In this document: positions 56,470 through 64,000 of the stretch, piece after piece
Layout: each line of letters opens with the position of its first letter
Numbering within the stretch: the stretch's first letter is position 1
Assembly (NCBI RefSeq): GCF_003086295.3
Contig: NC_092045.1
Span: 93,820,693-93,884,692 of the forward strand
Length of the DNA stretch: 64,000 bases
DNA from: Arachis hypogaea
Lineage: Eukaryota > Streptophyta > Magnoliopsida > Fabales > Fabaceae
Direction: 5' to 3'
The notes under the pieces: model-generated
What the model was told of the DNA's origin: nothing
The model's database searches: none
Seen by the model: the letters and a program-made list of their open reading frames with translations, nothing else
Translations under genes and position numbers: made by a program

Positions 56470-59379
56470 GAGGAAAAATCTCATAAACCCGAGCTCAAAC
56501 CACTACCACCGTCTTTAAAATATACTTTTCTGGGAGAAGGTGAAACTTTTCCTGTAATCATAAGCTCTGCCTTAAAGCCACAGGAAGAGAAAGCACTAAT
56601 TCAGGTGCTAAGGACACACAAGACAGCTCTTGGGTGGTCCATTAGTGATTTCAAGGGCATTAGCCCAGCCAGATGCATGCACAAGATCCTACTGGAGGAT
56701 AATGCCAAACCAGTGGTTCAACCATAAAGGCGGCTGAATCCAGCCCTGAAGGAGGTGGTGCAGAAAGAGGTCACTAAATTACTAGAGGCATGGATTATTT
56801 ATCCCATTTCTGATAGCCCCTGGGTGAGCCCTGTCCAAGTCGTACCCAAAAAGGGAGGCATGACAGTGGTTCATAATGAAAAAAATGAACTGGTTCCTAC
56901 AAGAACAGTTACAGGTTGGCGTATGTGTATTGACTACGGAAGACTCAATACAGCCACCAGAAAGGATCATTTTCCTTTACCATTCATAGACCAAATGCTA
57001 GAAAGGCTAGCAGGTCATGACTATTATTGCTTTCTGGATAGCTACTCAGGCTACAACCAAATTGCAGTAGATCCTCAGGATCAAGAGAAAACAGCATTCA
57101 CAAGTCTATCTGGAGTATTTGGCTACAGAAGTATGCCTTTTGGTCTGTGTAATGCACCAGCAACCTTTTAGAGATGCATGCTCTCTATCTTCTCTGATAT
57201 GGTGGAAAAATTTTTGGAAGTCTTCATGGATGACTTCTCAGTATTTGGAGACTCATTCAGCTCCTGTCTTGATCATCTAGCACTTGTTCTGAAAAGATGC
57301 CAAGAGACTAACCTGGTTTTAAACTGGGAAAAATGTCACTTTATGGTGACTGAAGAAATTGTCCTTGGGCATAAAATTTTGAACAAAGGTATAGAGGTGG
57401 ATCAAGCTAAGGTGGAGGTAATTGAAAAATTATCACCACCCACCAATGTTAAGGCAATCAGAATTTTTCTAGGACATGCAGGATTCTACAGGAGGTTTAT
57501 AAAAGATTTTTCAAAAATCACAAAACCTCTTAGTAACCTGCTAGCTGCTGATACACCATTTGTCTTTGACACAGAGTGTTTGCAGGCCTTCGAGACTCTG
57601 AAGGCTAAGATGGTCACAACACCTGTCATATCTGCACCAGACTGGACATTACCATTTGAATTAATGTGTGACGCCAGTGACCATGCTATTGGTGCAGTAT
57701 TATGACAGAGGCATAATAAGCTTCTGCATGTTATTTACTATGCTAGCCATGTTCTAAATGACGCACAGAAGAATTACACAATCACTGAAATAGAGCTGCT
57801 TGCAGTGGTTTATGCCATTGACAAGTTTAGATCCTATCTAGTAGGATCAAAAGTGATTGTGTACACTGACCATGCTGCTCTTAAATATCTACTCACAAAG
57901 CAAGATTCAAAACCCAGGCTCATAAGATGGGTGTTTCTTCTGCAAGAGTTTGATATAGAAATAAGAGACAGAAAAGGGACAGAGAATCAAGTAGCAGATC
58001 ACCTGTCCCGGATAAAACCAGTAGAAGGGATGTCTCTCCCCCTCACTGAGATCTTTGAAACCTTTCCGGATGAGCAACTCTTTACCATTCAGGAAGTGCC
58101 ATGGTTTGCAGACATTGCAAACTATAAAGCTGCAAGATTCATTCCAAAGGAGTTCAGCAAGTAGCAAAAGAAAAAACTACTTTCTGATGCAAAGTACTAC
58201 TTGTGGGATGAACCATATCTCTTTAAGAGATGCACAGATGGACTAATCCATAGGTGCGTGCCTAGAGAAGAGGCGCAGAAGATCCTATGGCATTACCATG
58301 GATCACAATATGGAGGACATTTCAGAGGTGAGCGAACAGCCACCAAAGTCCTCTAATGTGGCTTCTACTGGCCTACAATCTATAGAGACTCCCGAGAGTT
58401 TGTACGTAATTGTGACAGTTGCAAGCAAGCTGGTAATCTACCTCATGGTTACCCCATGCCTCAACAAGGGATTTTAGAGATTGAGTTGTTTGATGTATGG
58501 GGTATTGACTTCATGGGGCCTTTCCCACCGTCTTACTCAAACACTTACATTCTGGTGGCAGTAGACTATGTATCTAAATGGGTGGAGGCAATTGCAACAC
58601 CCACTAACAATACTAAGACAGTACTGAAGTTCCTCCAAAAACATATCTTTAGCAGATTTGGTGTCCCTAGAGCACTAATCAGTGATGGAGGCACTCATTT
58701 CTGCAATAAGCAACTTTATACTGCCATGGTCCGATATGGAATCAACCACAAGACAGTAACTCCATATCATCCACAGACCAATGAGTAAGCTGAAGTCTGT
58801 AATAAAGAACTAAAAAGAATCCTGGAACAGACTGTAATTGCCCGAGGAAAGGATTGGGCAAAGAGCTTGGATGATGCTCTATGGGCATATAGAACAGCAT
58901 TTAAGACTCCTATAGGAACCTCTCCATACCAGCTTGTGCATGGGAAGGCCTGTCACCTGCCCGTGGAACTGGAATATAAAGCCTACTAGGCAACCAGATT
59001 CCTAAACCTTGATGCCAAATTAGCTGGAGAGAAAAGATTGCTCCAGCTGAATGAGCTAGAGGAATTCAGACTCAATGCTTTTGAAAATGCCAAAATTTAC
59101 AAGGAGAAAGCAAAGAGATGGCATGATAAGAACCTGTCATCCTGAGTCTTTGAGCCAGGACAAAAGGTTATGCTGTTTAACTCCAGGCTCAGGCTATTCG
59201 CTGGGAAACTAAAATACCGGTGGAGAGGACCATATGTGATTACAGGCGTGTCACCATATGGATATGTAGAGCTTCAGGATATTGATTCTGACAAAAAGTT
59301 CATTGTTAATGGACAGAGAGTCAAACATTATCTTGAAAGCAATTTTGAGCAAGAATGCTCAAAACTGAGACTAGATTAA
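56470..59379 (+). pseudogene. Pol (RT, RNase H, integrase) of the old gypsy element
   Basis: RT: WVSPVQVVPKKGGMTVV, WRMCIDYGRLNTATRKDHFP, FGYRSMPFGLCNAPATF and the catalytic box VFMDDFSVFG (57,220-57,249). RNase H: ELMCDASDHAIGAVL and [16 protein letters not shown]. Integrase: HYHGSQYGGHFRGERT plus CDSCKQAG for the zinc site, then [19 protein letters not shown] and, after a stop, [12 protein letters not shown] with the third acidic residue. A GPY/F-like tail follows (RGPYVITGVSPYGYVEL, to 59,379). In-frame stops include 56,726, 57,169, 57,703, 58,162, 58,355, 58,786, 58,987 and 59,143. RT of the Athila/Tat side of Ty3/gypsy by feel; inactive. Confidence 0.9.
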
Positions 59380-59599
59380 AGCTCAGTAAGGTCCAGCTAA
59401 AGACAATAAAGAAGCGCTTGCTAGGAGGCAACCCATCCATTACTGTAGTTTATCTGTTATTAATATAATAATTATAGGAGTTTAATAAATTATCATAAGA
59501 ACTAATTCTCATTTACAGGAGTTCACAGAGTTACAGAAAGATTCAGAGCAGAGAGCAGAGAAAAGAAGCTCACTGGCACGAAAACGCCAGTAAGAGGCA

Positions 59600-59780
59600 C
59601 TTTTGGGCGCTAAACGCCAGTAAGGATACCTTTCTGGGCGTTAAATGCCAGAATGGGTACCATTCTAGGCGTTTAACGCCAGATTTGTAGCATCATGGGT
59701 GTTTAGAAAAACGCCTAGTGACAAAGGCTTACTAGCGTTAAACGCCCAAAACAAGCAGCGTTTGGGCGTTTAATGCCAGA
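59600..59780. repeat. Palindromic array between pol and the extra ORF
   Basis: Units start near 59,603, 59,634, 59,665, 59,696, 59,732 and 59,763, mostly 31 bp apart (one step of 36 holds a small insertion). Examples: TGGGCGTTAAATGCCAG, TAGGCGTTTAACGCCAG. Same place in the element as the array at 4,808-5,048 of the young element. Confidence 0.9.
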
Positions 59781-59789
59781 AATGTGGAG

Positions 59790-60288
59790 AGGAGGTAATT
59801 TTGTTTTCCAACCCAATTTCTTTTATTTTTTATGTTTTCATCCATAATTTCTTGCATAAACATATTTCAAATCCTCATTTTTCAATTTCAAATTTCAAAA
59901 AAATATAACTCTTGATCCTAAAAATCTTTTCTTCTTTTCAAATCTTTTTCAAAATTTATATATCTTTTTAATTTCTTTTCAAATCTTTTTCAAAATTTAT
60001 ATATCTTGCTAATATCTTTTCAAATCTTTTTTTTCAACTCATAATACTATCTTTTCAAATTTAGATTTATTTTTTTCCAAAACCCTTTCTTATCTTTTCA
60101 ATTTTAAAATTACATCTTTTGCATATCATAATTATCTTTTTTACAAATCATATCTTTTTCAAAAATTTTCGAACCCACCCCTCCCTTTTAAATTAACATT
60201 TGGCCATCCCCTCTCCTCCACAATTCGAGTTTGGCTCTTCTCCTTCTCCTCTCCTTTCCTTTCTTTTGCTTGAGGACAAGCAAACCTC
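59790..60288 (+). other. T-rich noncoding spacer before the extra ORF
   Basis: Repeats of CTTTTCAAATCTTTTTCAAA type; no coding sequence. A leader-like polypyrimidine stretch ends at the motif TAAGTTTGGTGT (60,289-60,300). Confidence 0.6.
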
Positions 60289-60337
60289 TAAGTTTGGTGT
60301 ATTGTGCGTGATTACTGAGCTAAGACTCACTAAGATC

Positions 60338-61471
60338 ATGGCTCCTAAGGGAAAACAAACCACTTCAAGAGGCAAGAAAGAGAATAATCCAAGACCATTT
60401 TGGAATCAAGAGAGGTTCTTAAACAAGGAACATTCGGACCATTACCACAAAATAATGGGTCTAAGGTCAGTGATCCCGAAAGTTAAATTCGATCTGAAAG
60501 AAGACGAATACCCGGAGATCCAAGAGAAGATTTGAAACAGAGGCTGGAAAATTCTAGCTAATCCTGAGACAAAGGTGGGTAGAAACATGGTTCAGGAATT
60601 CTACTCAAATCTGTGGCAAACAGAGAGGCAGATAATGACTGGAACCGCTTTTTATACCTTTCGAACCATCGTCAGAGGGAAGATGATTTACTTCTACCTT
60701 GACAAAATAAGAGAGGTCTTCAAGCTGCCTCAACTATAAGATAATCCTGAATCCTTTAATAGGAGAATGGTGTGTGATGATAAGCGCTTAGACCAAATTC
60801 TAGAGGACATATGCATCCCTGGAACCAAGTGGACAACCAGCACAAAAGGTGTTCCAAACCAACTCAAGAGAGGGGATCTCAAACCAGTTGCTAGGGGCTG
60901 GCTAGATTTCATTGGGTATTCCATACTGCCTACCAGCAACCGCTCCGAAGTCACTATCAAGAGAGCAGTGATGATCCATTGTATTATGCAAGGAAACAAA
61001 GTGGAGATTCATAAACTGATTTCTTGTGAGCTCTACACAATTGCAAATAAGAACTCCAAGGATGCCAAATTGGCTTACCCAAACTTGATTTCTCTGCTAT
61101 GTAAAGAGGCTGGGGTAAAGATGGGAGTAGATGAGTTCATCCCAGTCGAACATCCAATCACCAAAAAGTCAATGGAGGAACAACAAGTACAAGAAAACTC
61201 CATCAAAAGGAGGGTACAGGAGTTCCTCCCAGAAATCCCTCAGATTGACTACTGGACCCGCCTAGAAACATCTGTCACCAAGCTGCAAGAAACTATGGAT
61301 CAACTTAAGGAAGAACAGCAGAATCAAAAAAGTATGATCTGCAAACTGCTTAAGGAACAGGGAAAGCAAGGGTGTGAACTACAGGAGCTGAAGCGCCAGA
61401 AGCTTTCTCTTGAAGGTCTAGACAACCCACAAATTGAAGGAGCATCCATCTCCCAAAATAAAGGTTGTTGA
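60338..61471 (+). pseudogene. Extra ORF of the old gypsy element (putative plant transposon protein domain)
   Basis: Starts MAPKGKQTTSRGKKENNPRP, and runs with stops at about 60,533 and 60,737 to 61,471. Shared blocks with 3,119-4,257: RFLNKEHSDHY versus RFISKSHQDHF, RLDQILEDIC versus RLDQVLMDIC, RGDLKPVARGWLDFI, PTSNRSEVTIKRAVMIHCIM. The C-terminal third (CKEAGVKMGVDEFIPVEHPI, then Q/E/K-rich sequence to 61,471) is a likely coiled coil. The last 234 codons are open. Function unknown; it has the env position but no membrane segment. Confidence 0.8.
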
Positions 61472-62516
61472 GTCCTAATCTTAATTCTGTGATAACTTCT
61501 GCTATTAGAAATCTATCTTATGAGTCATATGAGTAGTAGTAATTAGTATTTTTATTTTTTATTTCTATCATCTCCAAGTAAGCTATAATTTATTTTTCTC
61601 ATCATCATTAGACATGAATAAAATAGCAGATATTTTTAATAAGGAGGCAATTTTTTTTCGAGTTCTTAATAAGAAAAATTCAAATTATTTATATGTGGTG
61701 GCAACACTTTTTGTCTTCTGAATGAATGCTTAAACAATGTATATTTTTGCTCTTGTTGTTTATGAATGTTAAAACTGTTGAATCTTGAAAGAATGATGAA
61801 AAAAAGAAATGTTATTGATAATCTGAAAAATCATAAAATTGATTCTTGAAGAAAGAAAAAGCAGTGAAAAAAAAAGAGAAAAGAAAAAGAAAAAGAAAAG
61901 CCAATATCCCTTAAAACCAAAAGGCAAGGGTAAAAAGGATCCAAGACTTTGAGCATCAATGGATAGGAGGGCTTAAAGGAATAAAATCCTAGCCTAAGCG
62001 GCTAAACCCAGTTGTCCCTAACCATGTGCTTGTTGCATGCAGGTCCAAGTGAAAAGCTTGAGACTGAGTGGTTAAAGTCGTGATCCAAAAGAGTGTGCTT
62101 AAGAACTCTGGACACCTATAATTGGGGGCTTTAGCAAAGCTGAGTCACAATCTGAAAAGGTTCACCCAGTTATGTGTCTGTGGCATTTATGTATCCGGTG
62201 GTAATACTGGAAGACAAAGTGCTTAGGGCCACGGCCAAGACTCATAAAAGTAGCTGTGTTCAAGAATCAACATACTAAACTAGGAGAATCAATAATACTA
62301 TCTGAATTCTGAGTTCCTATGGATGCCAATCATTATAAACTTCAGAGGATGAAGTGAGGTGCCAAAATTGTTCAAAGACAAAAAGCTACTAGTCCCGCTC
62401 ATCTAATTAGAATTTGAGCTTCATATAAAACTCTGAAATTGTCTCTTGATTTTCTTTCTATCTTATTTTATTTATCTAGTTGCTTGTGGATAACCAACAG
62501 TTTAAGTTTGGTGTTG
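61472..62516 (+). other. Noncoding tail of the old gypsy element
   Basis: About 500 bp (61,900-62,400) match the tail of the young element in the same order (for example AGGTCCAAGTGAAAAGCTTG, GAGTCACAATCTGAAAAGGT, GGTAATACTGGAAGACAAAG). Ends in TAAGTTTGGTGTTG directly before the LTR; no typical polypurine tract. Confidence 0.75.
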
Positions 62517-63095
62517 TGATGAGCAGATATTTTATACGCTTTTTGGAGGTGTTTTCATATAGTTTTTAGTAGGATTTAACTACTTTTTAGTACATTTTTA
62601 TTAGTTTTTATGAAAAAATCACATTTCTGAACTTTATTATGAGTTTGTGTGTTTTTCTATGATTTCAAGTATTTTCTGGCTAAAATTGAGGGACCTGAGC
62701 AAAAATCTGATTTAGAGGCTGAAAAAGGACTACAGATGTTGTTAGATTCTGACCTCCCTGCACTCGAAATAGAATTTTTGGAGCTACATAAGTCCAAATG
62801 GCGCGCTCTTAATTGATTTAGAAATTAGACATACAGGGCTTTCCAGCAATATATAATAGTTTATACTTTGCCCAAGTTTAGACGACGTAAACTGGCATTC
62901 AACGCCAGCTTTCTGCCCTATTCTGGCGTTAAACACCAGAAACAAGTTACAAACCAGAGTTAAACGCCAAAAACAGGTTACAAACTGGCGTTTAACTCGA
63001 AGAATAGCCCATGCATGTGAAAGCTTCAATGCTCAGCCCCATCACACACCAAGTGGGCCCCAGAAGTAGATTTCTGTACTATCTATCTTAGTTTA
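62517..63095 (+). repeat. 3' LTR of the old gypsy element, truncated by nested insertion
   Basis: Matches the first ~580 bp of the 5' LTR with about 8% difference, mostly transitions. Palindromic units at 62,892, 62,923, 62,954 and 62,985, exactly 31 bp apart. At 63,095 the match stops and an unrelated LTR begins; the rest lies beyond the window. Confidence 0.9.
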
Positions 63096-64000
63096 TGGTG
63101 CACAAAATTGTGATCATCAATGGCGCCATCAACATGGTACGCACAATTGTAATCTCAACTCTTTATCACAACTTCGCACAACTAACCAGCAAGTGCACTG
63201 GGTCGTCCAAGTAATAAACCTTACGCGAGTAAGGGTCGATCCCACGGAGATTGTTGGTATGAAGCAAGCTATGGTCATCTTGTAAATCTCAGTCAGGCAG
63301 ATTCAAATGGTTATAGATGATTTATGAATAAAGTATAAAATAAAGATAGAGATACTTATGCAATTCATTGGTGAGAATTTCAGATAAGCGTATGGAGATG
63401 CTTTGTCCCTTCCGTCTCTCTGCTTTCCTACTGTCTTCATCCAATCCTTCTTACTCCTTTCCATGGCAAGCTGTATGTAGGGTTTCACTGTTGTCAGCGG
63501 CTACCTCCCATCCTCTTAGTGAAAATGTTCAACGCGCTCTGTCACAGCACGGCTATTCAGCTGTCGGTTCTCGATCATGTCGGAATAGAATCCAGTGATT
63601 CTTTTGCGTCTGTCACTAACGCCCCACAATCGCGAGTTTGAAGTTTGTCACAGTCATTCAATCCTTGAATCCTACTCAGAATACCACAGACAAGGTTTAG
63701 ACCTTCCGGATTCTCTTGAATGCCGCCATCAATTCTAGCTTATACCACGAAGATTCTGATTAAGGAATCCAAGAGATAAACATTCAAGCCTTGTTTGCTT
63801 GTAGAACGAGAGTGGTTGTCAGGCACGCGTTCATAAGTGAGAATGATGATGAGTGTCACATAATCATCACATTCATTATGTTCTTGGGTGCGAATGAATA
63901 TCTTAGAACAAGAATAAGCTGAATTGAATAGAAGAACAATAGTAATTGCATTAATACTCGAGGTACAGCAGAGCTCCACACCTTAATCTGTGGTGTGTAG
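63096..64000 (-). mobile_element. Partial LTR of a nested gypsy element
   Basis: Starts TGGTGCACAAAATTGTG, i.e. the end of an LTR in minus orientation. The U5 (GCAAGTGCACTGGGTCGTCC, GGGTCGATCCCACGGAG) resembles those at 365-435 and 53,100-53,165, but the first ~80 bp differ, so it is a third family. GTTTA (63,091-63,095) is probably one copy of the 5-bp target duplication. Runs off the window end. Confidence 0.8.

Larger units (their letters stand above)
51636..63095 (+). mobile_element. Decayed full-length Ty3/gypsy (Athila-like) retrotransposon
   Basis: 5' LTR 51,636-53,211, primer site 53,218-53,234, leader, gag, protease, RT, RNase H, integrase, palindrome array, extra ORF, conserved tail, and a 3' LTR beginning 62,517 that is cut at 63,095 by a nested LTR. 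The two LTRs differ at about 8% of the ~580 comparable positions by eye, so it is far older than the element at 270-10,832. Every coding domain is recognisable but crossed by stops. It is organised like an autonomous parent of the pol-less element and shares with it the extra ORF, the noncoding tail and the 31-bp palindromes. Confidence 0.93.

Overview
The window is nuclear DNA of a flowering plant: a many-exon gene with GT-AG introns, an intronless housekeeping gene, LTR retrotransposons with tRNA-Asp-type primer sites, MULEs and MITEs. The retrotransposon families (1.6-1.8 kb LTRs beginning TGATGAGCGG, arrays of CTGGCGTTnAACGCCAG, the motif TAAGTTTGGTGT) resemble the Athila-like Ty3/gypsy elements of peanut (Arachis), so an Arachis or close dalbergioid legume is my best guess. 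That is from memory of the families, not from a search.

Layout. 1-10,832: a young minus-strand Ty3/gypsy element (LTRs 270-2,086 and 9,016-10,832, about 0.5% different by eye) with gag-protease and an extra ORF but no reverse transcriptase, RNase H or integrase. Its left LTR is followed by another primer site and leader (1-269), so two elements share one LTR. 11,870-16,400: a decayed MULE with a plus-strand plant-mobile-domain (MAIN-like) gene and a convergent minus-strand MURA transposase; a 1.1 kb Tourist-like element (TTA duplication) sits in the former. 16,956-30,030: an intact minus-strand CHD3 chromatin remodeller, orthologous to PICKLE. I resolved 30 coding exons (4,257 nt, 1,418 aa, frame kept throughout) plus a 5' UTR intron. 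31,892-32,719: an intact, intronless CAF1 deadenylase gene, also minus strand. 33,300-51,600: AT-rich repeat-laden DNA with a foldback element (35,626-37,331), a PIF-like element (37,934-38,825), two remnants of one LTR family, a ~233-bp tandem array carrying two MITEs at the same monomer position, a 100-bp minisatellite between purine/pyrimidine arms, a MULE with perfect 9-bp target duplication (44,761-45,748) and a Ty1/copia fragment. 51,636-63,095: an old plus-strand Ty3/gypsy element with full gag-pro-RT-RH-IN plus the same extra ORF, riddled with C-to-T type stops; its 3' LTR is broken at 63,096 by another LTR that runs off the window.

Only two genes look like functional host genes: PKL (nuclear ATP-dependent chromatin remodelling, repression of embryonic and seed programmes) and CAF1 (mRNA deadenylation in CCR4-NOT). 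Nothing suggests they act together.

The most unusual signal is a dyad-symmetric 17-mer placed about every 31 bp in LTR U3 regions, in spacer DNA and even inside gag coding sequence of two diverged retrotransposons, with symmetric base changes that keep the palindrome. I know of no description of its function.
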